From positions 1,984,001 to 2,048,000 of the forward strand of contig NZ_CP108070.1 in assembly GCF_036178845.1 (NCBI RefSeq): DNA of 64,000 nt, in the 5' to 3' direction. Within the stretch, counting starts at the first letter, position 1. Each line of letters opens with the position of its first letter. The position numbers and the translations under genes were made by a program. Positions 1-9,329 of the stretch are shown piece after piece. Under the pieces are notes generated by a model, which was not told where the DNA came from, did not search any database, and saw only the letters and a list, made by a program, of their open reading frames with translations. The stretch comes from Streptomyces sp. NBC_00271. GTDB lineage: Bacteria; Actinomycetota; Actinomycetes; Streptomycetales; Streptomycetaceae.

Positions 1-978
1 GGGGTACGTTGGCCGCTTGTTGACCGCCAGCAATCGGTCCCCTGCGAGATGCACCTCATCGGTGACCACCTCCGGCGACGACAGCAGACGCGTGATCGGC
101 TCCGGCAGTCCCAGCTCCCGCACCGGGCGCCCCTGCACGTCCGCCGGCAGGTCGAGCAGACGCCTCGTCTCGTCGTTGGCCAACAGCAGTCGTCCGTCGG
201 TGTCGGTGATCAGCACTCCTTCCCGCACCGCGTGCAGGACCGCGTCGTGGTGCTCGTACAGCTGCGCCAGCTCCGCCGGGGCCAGGCCGTGCGTCTGCCG
301 CCGCAGCCGCCGGGCCACCAGCGTCGTTCCCGTCATGGACAGCGCCAGCGTGGCCGCGCCGCTCCCCAGGATGATCGGCAGCTGCGGCAGCCACAGTGCC
401 GCCACGTTCTTGACCGTGATTCCGGCAGAGACCAGGCCGACCACCTCGCCGCGCGAGTCGGTCACCGGGACCACGGCCTGCACGGCCGTCCCTTTGCCCG
501 CGGGCAGAGGCGGCCCGCCGGCCTGCTCGACGACGGTATGGCCCTTCAGCGCCGGTGCGATCGTGCCGACAAACTTCTTGCCGATCTCCCGCGGATAGGG
601 ATACGTGTAACGAATCCCCCGCGTGTTCATGGCGACGACGAAGTCCACACCCGTGCGTTTCCGCACCTCCTCGGCCCGCGGCTGGAGCACCGCCGTCGGA
701 TCAGGGCTCCGCAGCGCCTCGGCCGTGCCAGGGGCAGACGCGAACGACTGGGCCGCGACGACCGACTCACGACGCCCCCGTTGCAGCGCGTCACTCGACG
801 TCTGGAGCACCACGGCCGCCACCGCGGCCACGACCAGCAGGACCACGATGACGACCTGGAGAAGGAATACCTGACCGGCCATACTGCGCAGGTCCAACCG
901 GGAAGCCCGGTGTTGCCGCGAGCGTCCGATGAGCGGATGACGTTCCGGGCTCCGAGGGCGCCCAGAAAATACCTCCAT
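1..978 (-). CDS. CitA/DcuS-type sensor histidine kinase, N-terminal part
   Basis: Membrane sensor kinase of the citrate/C4-dicarboxylate class, cut by the window edge before the kinase core. The ATG at 978 follows AAGGG; a second in-frame ATG lies at 882. A hydrophobic helix covers about residues 37-58. It is followed by an extracytoplasmic sensor region with a GVDFVV and RYTYPYP signature, a second membrane helix near residue 160, and the segment QTHGLAPAELAQLYEHHDAV, which in this family leads into the cytoplasmic PAS domain. Such kinases phosphorylate a CitB/DcuR-type response regulator and control uptake of organic acids. The partner regulator would lie to the left of the window. Family assignment is firm; the ligand is unknown. 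Confidence 0.85.
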   Translation of the reverse strand, partial: MEVFSGRPRSPERHPLIGRSRQHRASRLDLRSMAGQVFLLQVVIVVLLVVAAVAAVVLQTSSDALQRGRRESVVAAQSFASAPGTAEALRSPDPTAVLQPRAEEVRKRTGVDFVVAMNTRGIRYTYPYPREIGKKFVGTIAPALKGHTVVEQAGGPPLPAGKGTAVQAVVPVTDSRGEVVGLVSAGITVKNVAALWLPQLPIILGSGAATLALSMTGTTLVARRLRRQTHGLAPAELAQLYEHHDAVLHAVREGVLITDTDGRLLLANDETRRLLDLPADVQGRPVRELGLPEPITRLLSSPEVVTDEVHLAGDRLLAVNKRPTYP

Positions 979-1282
979 ACACCCTTGATAACACCGCCGC
1001 GGGGAAGCCGACGCCGATCACGTCCGTCGCGCCGCCGCATTACCGAGTTCGGCACTTCAGGGCGACGGTGGTGGGCCGAGGCAGACGCCCCTGGCGCGGC
1101 GTTCAGTCCGCCTCGGCCCGGCCGGGGTGCGCCTTGCGACGGGTACTGGACCAGCCTGGGCACGTGCGGTGTGCAACCTCGCCGCCGCTGATGGGGATCC
1201 CGAAATTCGCTCTGTCTGCAGTTCCGTGAATCCCCAGGTCAGGGGCCGGACGGGGGATCGCTTCGGCAGTGTGTTTCCTGGC
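979..1282. other. intergenic, no gene seen
   Basis: Upstream region of the sensor kinase, ending at transposase debris. No coding sequence is supported here. Confidence 0.5.
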
Positions 1283-1861
1283 GTGGCGAGCAAGACGATA
1301 GAGGATGTGCTGATTCCCGGGATCGCTGTACGAGTGGAGCGTGTCAGCGACTCCTCCGGCGCGCTGGCGGTGGATGCGGTGTCCACCGGTCGGCCGGGCC
1401 AGTGCCCAGACTGCCGGAAGCAGGCGAGACGCGTGCACAGCTCGCACCAACGCAGCCTCGACGAACGGCCGTTGGGCTCTCGGCGGATTGTGGTCCGTCT
1501 CCGGGTGCGCCGGTACTTCTGCGACCGGAAACAGTGCTCCCTGAAGACGTTCGTCGAGCAGGTGCCGGGCCTAACCGAGCGGCACCGCCGGTCGAGCACC
1601 GGGCTGACGGGGTGGCTGCGGTCGATCGCGGTGGAGCTGGGCGGCCGTCCGGCGGTACGGCTGTGCCGTCGTCTGCGGCTGGCCGCGGGGCGCACCCGGC
1701 TGCTCAGGCTGCTGACCGCGCCACCATTTCAAAGCCGTGCCCCGCGGGTGCTGGGGGTCGACGAGTTCGCCTTCCGCAAAGGCTGCACCTACGGCGCCGT
1801 TCTGGTCGATGTCGAGGCCGGCCGGGTCGTGGGTGCACCTGTCGATAACGATGAGCCCTGA
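1283..1861 (+). pseudogene. ISL3-family transposase, N-terminal fragment
   Basis: The fragment has the ISL3 zinc-ribbon (CPDC near residue 41 from the GTG at 1283, then a second cysteine pair around CDRKQC). It also has the RTFVEQ-like segment (KTFVEQVPGLTERH) and the start of the DDE domain (VLGVDEFAFRKG, first catalytic Asp). The frame ends about 20 residues later, where about 400 residues would be expected, so the element is a remnant. The frame is open further upstream, but family resemblance begins at the GTG. Confidence 0.85.
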
Positions 1862-2032
1862 CAGGTCTCAGAAACGGTCCACGCTCATGGCCTGCGTCAC
1901 TGCCACTACCGCGGCCTGGCAAAGACATACGTCCAACATGTGCCCACAGCCGCCGGAACCAACATCATCCGACTCAGCGAATGCTTCGCGGTACAGGGCT
2001 GGTCACAGTGCTTTGTTGAGAGCAGGTTCTAA
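1862..2032 (+). pseudogene. transposase C-terminal scrap (IS1182/IS5-like)
   Basis: A frame beginning right after the ISL3 fragment reads HGLRHCHYRGLAKTYVQHV followed by an NIIRLSE-like end. This resembles the C-terminus of IS1182/IS5-type transposases (RGLAKT.VQ.V motif), not ISL3. It abuts a different family without an intervening terminus, which suggests deletion or recombination between two elements. Its end overlaps the stop codon of the acetyltransferase on the other strand. Confidence 0.6.
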
Positions 2033-3165
2033 TACCGATCCAGGCGGTGGGCGTACGGGGTCGGCAGAGACTGTGTGCCGCCTCGGGGGAACCAAGCCGT
2101 GCATAGATCCCGGTACCGTTCGGGGACCGACATGCCGTGCACGTATGCGTCATCGGTCGACCAGTAGCCAAGAAGCAGCCGGATGAGCGCCTTGTCATCG
2201 GGGAACAGATCGCCGCGTCGCAGCGCGTCGAACGCCCTGTCGTAGGCCTTGTCCGACTGCTGCACGGCAGCCCGGCGCCGCAGCTCGGGCTCGAGCTTCC
2301 GCACCAGGGACGAGCGGTTCAAGACGGCGGCCATCATCCCGCCGCTCGGCGGAAATCTCTGCTGGTAGGTGCAGCCCATATGGCGAGCCACTCGGCCGGT
2401 GAGGCTGTCGGCCGGCTCCCGCACGGTGAATTCGCTCAGACGCCGTTTCCAGCAGAGTCGGGCGATGGCCATGAGCAGCAGGCGTGCCGCGGCGGCATTC
2501 TCGGCAACCAGTTCGTCCACGGTCAGCGAACCCAGGGGGTCGCCGAACGCTCGGCCCTCCAGCACGGCATAGCCGGCGGCAGCACCATCGGTCTGCAGGA
2601 CCAGGGTCTGCGACCCGGGCTTCCACGTGGCCTGGGGAATGAGCCGGTTCCAGCCTGGGTGCCGTGCGTGGGTCCAGGGCCGCTGGGCGTGCGCGGTGTT
2701 GTACATGCGGATCATCGCCGGGAGATCGGCCGGAGAGCTGCTGCGGATGCCCGGGACGGCCGTACCCAGATCGTCTCCCACCGCCTGTTCGACGTTGCGC
2801 ACGGGGATGACCAGGTGCCCTTCGGCGACGGCTCCGATGAAACCGAACTGCTCGTACACCCCCTCGATACCGTTGGATACGAAGGCGACGTCCACCCGCT
2901 GTGCCATGCCGGCCAACGCCTGTCGGAGGAGTCGACTCATGTGCCCCTGACGTCGGAACTCGGGCTGGGTTTCCACGCCACCGATGCCTTCTGCTGCAAC
3001 GGCCACCGCACCGAACCGCAGTTGGAAAGAGAGCACCTCCAGCTCGGCGACCGGTTCACCTCCAACGGTCCGCAACCGGCAGTAACGCACTCGCAGACTG
3101 CGCACTTCCTGATCCGCGAGTTCGGTGTAGGCGGCTCTTGGCTCTCTTGGCTCATGATCCGACAC
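2029..3165 (-). CDS. GNAT acetyltransferase, Eis-like
   Basis: About 378 residues from a GTG at 3165 with GAGGACC upstream; the frame is open to a TTG at 3264. The first half has the GNAT acetyl-CoA motif (ETQPEFRRQGHMSRLLRQAL, the R-x-x-G loop). The middle repeats a GNAT-like fold (GYAVLEGRAFGDPLGSLTV), and the tail (RRGDLFPDDKALIRLLLGYW) resembles the SCP2-like domain of Eis proteins. Known Eis proteins acetylate aminoglycosides and protein lysines using acetyl-CoA in the cytoplasm. The substrate here is unknown. The gene is monocistronic and its 3' end touches transposase debris. Confidence 0.8.
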   Translation of the reverse strand: MSDHEPREPRAAYTELADQEVRSLRVRYCRLRTVGGEPVAELEVLSFQLRFGAVAVAAEGIGGVETQPEFRRQGHMSRLLRQALAGMAQRVDVAFVSNGIEGVYEQFGFIGAVAEGHLVIPVRNVEQAVGDDLGTAVPGIRSSSPADLPAMIRMYNTAHAQRPWTHARHPGWNRLIPQATWKPGSQTLVLQTDGAAAGYAVLEGRAFGDPLGSLTVDELVAENAAAARLLLMAIARLCWKRRLSEFTVREPADSLTGRVARHMGCTYQQRFPPSGGMMAAVLNRSSLVRKLEPELRRRAAVQQSDKAYDRAFDALRRGDLFPDDKALIRLLLGYWSTDDAYVHGMSVPERYRDLCTAWFPRGGTQSLPTPYAHRLDRY

Positions 3166-3452
3166 TGAAGGTCCTCGGCCTCTTGATCGCACGGCGGTGC
3201 CGTCATTTCCCGCGGACATCAGCGATGTCCTTACCTGCCCACTGCTGCTGAACCCCGTCAACAAACACTGCCACCAAAAGCGAACAAAGCCACGCCGCCC
3301 TGCATCTACTCACTGGAGCAATACATCGCCGGCCGACGCCACCGGCGACGGACACCGGCCCGGACGAGCGTGAACGGACAGCATCCACAGTGCTCCGGGG
3401 CTAGAAGCGAATCCCGGACTCCTGTGCCGACAGGCGACGCCTCGAGGAAGGG

Positions 3453-4295
3453 TCACGGCGCGGATCTGTCGCTGTTCCGTGGCGCGGGTCTGCTGGCGGG
3501 AGAGGTCCAGTCATGGCGTCGGTGATTCGGGGAGAGGGGGTTGAGGGTTTCGGTGACCGCCGCGGAGATCCCCTGCTGCAACCGGTCGGACAGCGGAGCA
3601 TCGTTGACCGCTCCCACCAACTCCTGGGCCAGGTGATGGAGTTTGGTGTTGGTGCGCTGCGAGGCCTCGACCAGGACGCTCCAGGCGTCCTCGGCGTTCA
3701 GGCCGAAGGAGGCCATCAGGACTCCGCGGGCCAGATCGATGACCGGCCTGGTTTGCATGGCCCGTTTGAGCTGGCTGATTTCGATGCGCAGGTCCTCCTC
3801 GACATCCTCGGGCAACCCGTCCTCCTCCACGGGGCTGGGGGTGGTACCGGTACGCATGCCCTGGCCGTTGGTGGCCATGCCCGGACCGACATCATCCGGG
3901 TGCGGGAAGAGCGGCCAGGTGCGGGTAAGTGTGAGCAGGTGCTCGACCGCCATCCCCGCGGTCTGGATGCGGACCGTCTTGGCCTCTACCAGGGCCAGGC
4001 GGCGGATGTGCACCAGGACGTTGAGGCCGGAGCAGTCACAGAAGTCGACCCCGGCGAGGTCGAGGTCGAGGCCGTGGACCGACTTGGCCAGCGCTTCACG
4101 CAGGGCGTGCCGCAGCGCCTGCTCCGTGTCGATGTCGAGTTCACCTGCGACCGCCACGACCGTCCGCTCGCCGGCGGGGTATGCCGCGACCTTCAGGAAC
4201 GGCGAGGTGTGGGCTCCAACCGTGCCATCCGCTTGCGTCTCGTGGACGGCTTCGTCTGCGCCCCCCGCCTGGGAAGAAGGCAGATGTTCTTGCAT
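3453..4295 (-). CDS. STAS-ANTAR regulator
   Basis: A 280-residue protein starting at the ATG at 4295, which has GGAG about nine bases upstream. Residues ~35-125 form a STAS domain with the anti-anti-sigma signature DFCDCSGLNVL, whose serine is the usual phosphorylation site. Residues ~165-225 form an ANTAR domain (ISQLKRAMQTRPVIDLARGVLM, then FGLNAEDAWSVLVEASQRTN). Known ANTAR proteins bind two-hairpin RNAs and prevent transcription termination. STAS domains bind anti-sigma kinases. The fusion suggests an output switched by phosphorylation in the stress network. It is divergent from the winged-helix gene at 4430, sharing a ~135-bp promoter region. Confidence 0.85.
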   Translation of the reverse strand: MQEHLPSSQAGGADEAVHETQADGTVGAHTSPFLKVAAYPAGERTVVAVAGELDIDTEQALRHALREALAKSVHGLDLDLAGVDFCDCSGLNVLVHIRRLALVEAKTVRIQTAGMAVEHLLTLTRTWPLFPHPDDVGPGMATNGQGMRTGTTPSPVEEDGLPEDVEEDLRIEISQLKRAMQTRPVIDLARGVLMASFGLNAEDAWSVLVEASQRTNTKLHHLAQELVGAVNDAPLSDRLQQGISAAVTETLNPLSPNHRRHDWTSPASRPAPRNSDRSAP

Positions 4296-4429
4296 GGGAG
4301 TCGCTCCGGGGGCATCCACTGGTCCTTGCCTCCTCCAGGCTCGACCTCCCTCACCTCGCACGTCAAGAGATACATGAACTCATTTTCACCCTTTTGAATA
4401 CGTGAACGTCGGGCACTACGCTGAGAGGC

Positions 4430-4855
4430 ATGGGTGGAGTACCTGAGGGACACAGTGGCTGGACCTTCCTGACCAATCACGCCCGAGTGCTGGCCGCGAT
4501 CGCCGACGATCCGGGCACCCGTATCCGTGACATCGCCGCGCGATGCCGGCTCACCGAGCGCGCTGTCCAGAAGATCATTTCCGATCTTGAGCAGAACGGC
4601 TATCTCACCCACACCCGGCAGGGCCGCTCGAATCGCTACCGCATCGAAGAGGGAACCGTCCTCCGGCACCCGGCCGACGCCGGCCTCACCGTGGCGGGCC
4701 TGCTGGCCGCCCTCGACCAGCACGAGAACCCCCACGAAACCCGGCCCGGGCAGGGGGCCGGACATGGGAGCGATGGCACGGAGGAGTCTCCTGACGATGA
4801 CAGCATGACGGCCACGAAATCCGTTCATGCCGGCCGTCACCGAGTGAAGTCATGA
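4430..4855 (+). CDS. winged-helix transcriptional regulator, MarR-like
   Basis: A 141-residue protein with one winged helix-turn-helix at residues ~14-78: RIRDIAARCRLTERAVQKII is the recognition helix and HTRQGRSNRYRI the wing. The remainder is short and hydrophilic with no dimerisation helices, so it is smaller than classical MarR proteins. Similar Streptomyces proteins often sit beside STAS/ANTAR or anti-sigma genes. The head-to-head arrangement with the STAS-ANTAR gene suggests it controls that promoter; this is inference. Confidence 0.75.
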   Translation: MGGVPEGHSGWTFLTNHARVLAAIADDPGTRIRDIAARCRLTERAVQKIISDLEQNGYLTHTRQGRSNRYRIEEGTVLRHPADAGLTVAGLLAALDQHENPHETRPGQGAGHGSDGTEESPDDDSMTATKSVHAGRHRVKS

Positions 4856-5298
4856 GTCGCGATGATCGACCCTATGGGGACGGCTCACAAGCGAGGGCGG
4901 TCTGCCCCGGTCGACTCCCGATGTACCTGCCTCTGATTCGACCGGTACGGCTTGGTGGCGCGGTCGCGGGAAAGGGCAAGGCTCCATAACGGGCTGTTTG
5001 ACGGTAACGTCCCGCGCGACGCGACGTAGTCAGCATCAGCCGCATGGAGGCCGCACCAGCGCACGGGACACGGCCTGCGCTGAATCGACGCTGCGTTCGC
5101 TGGGCGGCAATATCTCGGCCGATCGCGATCGAAGAGGAGCCGGGTGCGGTGGTGCCCGCGCGAATGTCCCGGCAGCCCCGCCGCCCTTACACAGCTGGGC
5201 CCTCAGCTTCTCAGGGGAGCTGGTGCGCTGGCCGCGGGGGCGAGTCACGCGGCATGCCGGTCGGCGTCTGTTTCACGGCCTCGACAACTGCGCGACCC
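4856..5298. other. intergenic, no gene seen
   Basis: About 440 bases between the winged-helix gene and the VOC fragment. No frame has protein-like composition and no RNA gene or convincing hairpin is visible. Confidence 0.4.
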
Positions 5299-5597
5299 TC
5301 AGAGCTCCCCTCGCACGGTCACAAAGAAGCGGGCTCCGTCGGGGTCGGTCAGGATGGCCTCGGTCGAGCCGAGGCCCTGCTGGTGGGCCGTGCCGCCGTG
5401 GGCGCGTGCGGCGCGGGCGGCGGCCTCGACGTCGTCGACGGTGAAGTGGATCTGCCAGTGCGGCCGGATCGTCGGGTCGGGGGCCGCCTCGACCGCGCCG
5501 GAGTGGATACGGGCCACCACGTCGCCCCGGCTGCGCAGGACGACCTCGTTGTCCTCGTAGCGCACCTCGCAGGACCCGGGGCCGGGGACGCCAGCAT
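5299..5597 (-). pseudogene. VOC/glyoxalase-fold protein, C-terminal fragment
   Basis: Only the second half of a vicinal-oxygen-chelate protein remains: WQIHFTVDDVEAAARAARAH, then a GGTAHQQ strand and DPDGARFFV near the end. The N-terminal half is missing; the region upstream is taken by the end of the DUF6480 gene in another frame. Proteins of this class are ~120-130 residues, so this ~95-residue piece is a truncated remnant. The upstream limit is approximate. Confidence 0.7.
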
Positions 5598-5609
5598 GCG
5601 CAGGAGAAG

Positions 5610-5837
5610 TTACACGATCAGGGCCACCACCATGGCGATCAGTCCGATCGCTATCAGTACCACCACCGCCATGATCAGGGCGAGTGCCATCGGTCCCCAT
5701 CCCTTGCCCACCCCGGGTGGCTCCGGATAGGAGATGCCATAAATGCCCCCTTCGGCGGGCGGTGTCTCACCGGGTGACACACCGCGGCGCGGTTCGGTTC
5801 TCGGAGTTCGCGTCGGGTCGGGGTCAGGAGTCGTCAT
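5610..5837 (-). CDS. DUF6480 small membrane protein
   Basis: A 75-residue protein: a proline- and threonine-rich N-terminus (PDPDPTRTPRTEPRRGVSPG), then a PEPPGVGKGWGPMA linker and one C-terminal membrane helix (about residues 50-73). This matches the small Streptomyces family DUF6480, of unknown function, often near stress-regulator genes. A GGAG-like sequence precedes the ATG. It is probably a single-pass membrane protein with the proline-rich part inside. Confidence 0.8.
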   Translation of the reverse strand: MTTPDPDPTRTPRTEPRRGVSPGETPPAEGGIYGISYPEPPGVGKGWGPMALALIMAVVVLIAIGLIAMVVALIV

Positions 5838-6689
5838 GGCGCACGCTCCTCTCGGGGCCCAGCTCCCCGTGGGCTGGTCACGTCGTTGGGTTCGACAGAT
5901 GTTCGGCGGCCTGTGGGGCGGCGTGGTGCCCGCCGCCCGACCGCGTGGGGTGGCGGAGAGCAGGCCGATCGATTCGAGTCCCCAGGAATCTCACCACTCG
6001 TCGACGACCGGTACACGGCGGACGAAATGCTCGCGCACCACGCCCACCGCGCGGCCGAGGTTGTCGTAGGGCTTCACCGTGCCTTTGCCATGACGTCGCT
6101 GACATGCCGAGTCACGGAACCATCCCTCAGTGTAGTGGGCGATGCTTTCACCGCCGTTCGGCCTCCGAGTACCCGTAGTCGATCGGTCCCAACGCCGTCA
6201 CCAGAAGCGCGCGCGGACGGCGCTCAGAATGCCTGGTTGTCGGAGTGGGGGCGAACGATGAAAAGCGGCATCGTCGAGCCAGCGATGCCGACGATCCGCA
6301 ACGCCATGCCCATAGCCCTTAGCCCCAGTGACGCCCGCGAGCACCCGCGGGCGTCACGAATGATTTCGGGCGATCCTGGAACAGGCACCGTCGTCCGGGA
6401 AGGCCTGGGACATGGCCACTTTCCGCATGGCCCCGCAGACCGGGCCGGAACAGTCCGCGACCGGGCCCGCGCCTCCCACGAAGCGGTAGCCAGGCGCAGA
6501 GCCACCTTGTACGACCAGACGCTGCGCTCGGTCAACGGCCCGGGACACCGGTCTCCCCTGCTGACTCGCGGTCGGCGACGACGCTGGTGTCCAGGTGTCT
6601 GAGGAGGTCGGAGGGATCTCGGTACAACGCGCGGGCGCCGACCGCTTCCAGGTCCGCGCGTGGGATCACGCTTTGCGGTCATCCCACGC
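5838..6689. other. intergenic with decayed sequence
   Basis: About 850 bases without a convincing gene. The only structure seen is the hairpin at 6328-6357. A minus-strand stretch near 6005-6090 reads like part of a CBS-type segment (LGRAVGVVREHFVRRVPVVD) but stops at once, so it is not called. Confidence 0.4.
6328..6357. terminator. 12-bp perfect hairpin
   Basis: GTGACGCCCGCG and CGCGGGCGTCAC pair perfectly around a 6-base loop. No T-run follows on either strand, as is common for Streptomyces terminators. No gene ends close by. Confidence 0.4.
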
Positions 6690-7125
6690 TCACAGTTCAC
6701 GAAGGATCGGCAGCAAGGGCACGCCGGTCAGCTCCCTTGCCTGCCGGACGGGGTCGGGGGCGGGTTTGCCGTCATCGACGTCGTCCGCACTGGCTGCCCC
6801 GAGGATGACGTCGTCGGCGTCGATGGCGCCGCGCAGCGCGGAGAGTTCCGGGCCGCTCGCCGAGGTCGCCAGGACGATCTCCCAGTCCCGCCCGGCCAGT
6901 GCGCGCAGCAGGTTGCCTGCCTCGTCCAGCGCCGGTAGCCGCTCGAAGTACGTGGCGTAGAGGGCGTGGTGGGCCGAGGTGAGCTGCTCGTCGCCGTCGG
7001 GGTCGCGGTCGTCTCCGAGCAGGTGCTCGATCAGGTCGCCGCTGCGGAGGCCCACGGCGCGGTGGATCTCCCGCATGGGGACATGGCGGCCCGCCTGCCG
7101 GTACGCCTCCCACCAGGTGACGACA
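6690..7125 (-). pseudogene. HAD-superfamily hydrolase fragment
   Basis: The cap region of a phosphoglycolate-phosphatase-like HAD protein is clear (TWWEAYRQAG, then MREIHRAVGL, then LGDDRDPDGDEQL), followed by the motif II strand (VLATSASGPELSAL). The N-terminal DxDGT nucleophile motif and the C-terminal motif IV (GDS.WD) are absent. The protein lacks its catalytic aspartates and should be inactive. Confidence 0.75.
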
Positions 7126-7439
7126 CATGAAGGCCGCCGTGCGGGACGTGGTGGTCCCGGTGGCGGTGCTGTCCGGCGGAGCTTCTGCTCGGCCCACTCC
7201 AGGTACGGCTCCTGGTGCTCGCAGCATGGCGCAGATGTCGCTGTAGTTGAGGTGGGTGTGACTGCGTATGGCCGCCGCGGGCTCGGGCCGGGCGGCTGAG
7301 AGAGGCACGCAGCGGGTCAGCGCATTGCTGAGCGAACACTATGAACATAACGATCAAGAGTGGGGCTCCTCGGCTGCAGCCTCCTTAGCATCACAACTCG
7401 CGGCGCAACGGTGCGCCCGCGAGGACAGGGAGCCGCACC
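7126..7439. other. intergenic, no gene seen
   Basis: Region upstream of the secreted hydrolase. It should hold that gene's promoter, but no confident -35/-10 pair was identified. Confidence 0.35.
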
Positions 7440-8903
7440 TTGGACAGGTCCAGAACGCTCGCACGCATCCCCAGATGGGTCCGGTCCGGTAACCAGCGCC
7501 GCGTGGGACTGGCCGCCTGCCTTGCCGGGGTGGTCATTGGCGCACTCACGAGCACATCTTCGGCCCACGCGGACGCGGGTCATCCGGTATCCGCCGCATG
7601 CCCGTCAAGCCTGGCGGGGTGGGCCACGTGTTACACCGGCCAGGATGCCAACGGGGCCTACTACTGGATCGCCTTCCCCAAGACATGGAACGGCTCGCTC
7701 GTCGTGCACGCCCACGGCGGTCCCGACCTCGGCGAAGGCTCCGACCCCGGCCGCAGCGTCGACGATCTGGACCGCTGGTCGGTGATGGTGGACGAGGGCT
7801 ACGCCTGGGCCGGCTCGTCCTATCGTCGCGGTGGCTATGGCACCCGGATGGCGGCCGCCGACACCGAGAACCTGCGCCGCCTGTTCGTCCAGGAGTTCGG
7901 CAAGCCGAAGCGAACCTACGTGCACGGCCAGTCCTGGGGCGGAAACGTCGCCGCCAAGGTCGTGGAGACCTACGGCAAGAAAAACGGCCCGTACGACGGA
8001 GCCCTGCTCACCAGCGGCGTCCTCGGCGGCGGCTCACGCGGATACGACTACCGGGTCGACCTGCGCGTGGTCTACCAGTACTACTGCCAAAACCACCCCC
8101 GTCCCAGCGAGCCTCAGTACCCGCTGTGGGAAGGGCTGCGCGCCGACTCGACCATGACAGCCGCCGGGCTCCGCGCCCGCCTGCAGGAATGCACCGGATA
8201 CGCTTCCGCCCCGCAGGAGCGGACCGCGCCGCAGCAGCGCAACCTCGACGACATCCTCGCCGTCACAAAGATCCCCGAGCGCACCCTGGAGTCACACCTA
8301 CGGTTTGCGACCTTCACCTTCCGCGACATCGTGCACAACCGGCTCGGCGACCGCAATCCGTTCAGCAACCAAGGCGTGTGGTACTCCGGTTCACATGACG
8401 ACAAGGCGCTCAACACCGGCGTCGAGCGGTTCTCCGCCGACCCGACCGCTGCACGGGACCTGTCCTATGACAGCGACCTCACCGGCAAGGTCGCCATCCC
8501 TGTCCTCACCCTCCACGCGATCGACGACCCAACGGCGTTCGTCGAACACGAGGCCGCCTACCGAGCCACCCTCCGAGGCGAGCACCGGGAAAAGTACTTG
8601 GTGCAGACCTTCACCAAGGAGAGCGAGCACAGCGGACTGAGTAACTCCGAGTACGCCAACTCCATCTCCGCCCTGGACACGTGGGTGCGCACCGGAAAGA
8701 AGCCGACGCCCCAGTCGATCGCGGAATCCTGCGCGGCGTTCGACCGTACATACGGCACCGGCTGCTTCTACAACCAGGACTTCCACCCAGACTCCTACGC
8801 CTCACGGGTCAATGCACGGCCGGGCGGACTCCACTGGCCGGCCATGACCGCCGCCCAGGAGAAGTCCTGGAGCCGCATCGACGGCGTCGGAATTGTTCCC
8901 TGA
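7440..8903 (+). CDS. secreted alpha/beta hydrolase
   Basis: A 487-residue exported enzyme from a TTG start; later in-frame GTG codons could also serve. Residues ~1-45 are a signal peptide with an arginine-rich n-region and a hydrophobic core ending at a SSAHADA-type cleavage site. The nucleophile elbow is GQSWGG with Ser165. A likely acid residue lies in LHAIDDP near 361 and the histidine in ESEHSG near 397. HAHGGPD near residue 92 fits the oxyanion-hole strand. Cysteines in the mature part suggest disulfides. The substrate class (peptide, ester or polyester) cannot be decided. The gene is monocistronic, followed by a strong hairpin. Confidence 0.85.
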   Translation: MDRSRTLARIPRWVRSGNQRRVGLAACLAGVVIGALTSTSSAHADAGHPVSAACPSSLAGWATCYTGQDANGAYYWIAFPKTWNGSLVVHAHGGPDLGEGSDPGRSVDDLDRWSVMVDEGYAWAGSSYRRGGYGTRMAAADTENLRRLFVQEFGKPKRTYVHGQSWGGNVAAKVVETYGKKNGPYDGALLTSGVLGGGSRGYDYRVDLRVVYQYYCQNHPRPSEPQYPLWEGLRADSTMTAAGLRARLQECTGYASAPQERTAPQQRNLDDILAVTKIPERTLESHLRFATFTFRDIVHNRLGDRNPFSNQGVWYSGSHDDKALNTGVERFSADPTAARDLSYDSDLTGKVAIPVLTLHAIDDPTAFVEHEAAYRATLRGEHREKYLVQTFTKESEHSGLSNSEYANSISALDTWVRTGKKPTPQSIAESCAAFDRTYGTGCFYNQDFHPDSYASRVNARPGGLHWPAMTAAQEKSWSRIDGVGIVP

Positions 8904-8952
8904 GGTCTCCGGCTCACCACACCAGCCCGAGAGGTGACAGCGAGGTGATGTC

Positions 8953-8986
8953 GGCTCCGGCGCGCTGGTCACAGCGCGCCGGAGCC
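8953..8986 (+). terminator. 15-bp stem terminator after the hydrolase
   Basis: GGCTCCGGCGCGCTG and its exact complement flank a GTCA tetraloop, 50 bases after the hydrolase stop. A short pyrimidine-rich stretch follows rather than a T-run. Confidence 0.8.
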
Positions 8987-9315
8987 GGTCGTCTTCGCTG
9001 CGCCACTGACTGCGTTGGGCCGCGCCAAAGGGTGTGAACTCCAGCCGTTCCTCAGCCTCGTATCATCCGGGCAAACAGAACAGCTCACGAGTGGCGGCAC
9101 CCCTGCGCGGGAACTGGTCCTGAGCGCCTGACCGGTGTCCACACGGTACCGGGGACCGTTCCGGCTGATCGGCGGATGAAGAACGACCGTTGTGTGGTGT
9201 GCGCAGAGGTCTGGCGGCTGTCGGCCCAGCTCACGTCATGACTCACCCCGTCCCCCAAGCACAGGCGCCATCGTGCAGAGAGGATGGGTGAAGCCGCGGG
9301 AGCCAGGCATGACTG
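8987..9315. other. intergenic, no gene seen
   Basis: Unassigned sequence between the hydrolase terminator and the IS701 element. Confidence 0.4.
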
Positions 9316-9329
9316 CTAGTAGGACTCCG

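Noticed and set aside
49..1191. Long plus-strand open frame over the sensor kinase
   Set aside because: It mirrors the minus-strand kinase, is rich in Arg/Pro/His and has no family resemblance.
6005..6120. CBS-domain protein on the minus strand
   Set aside because: Only about 28 residues resemble a CBS repeat before a stop, and the upstream part does not fit.
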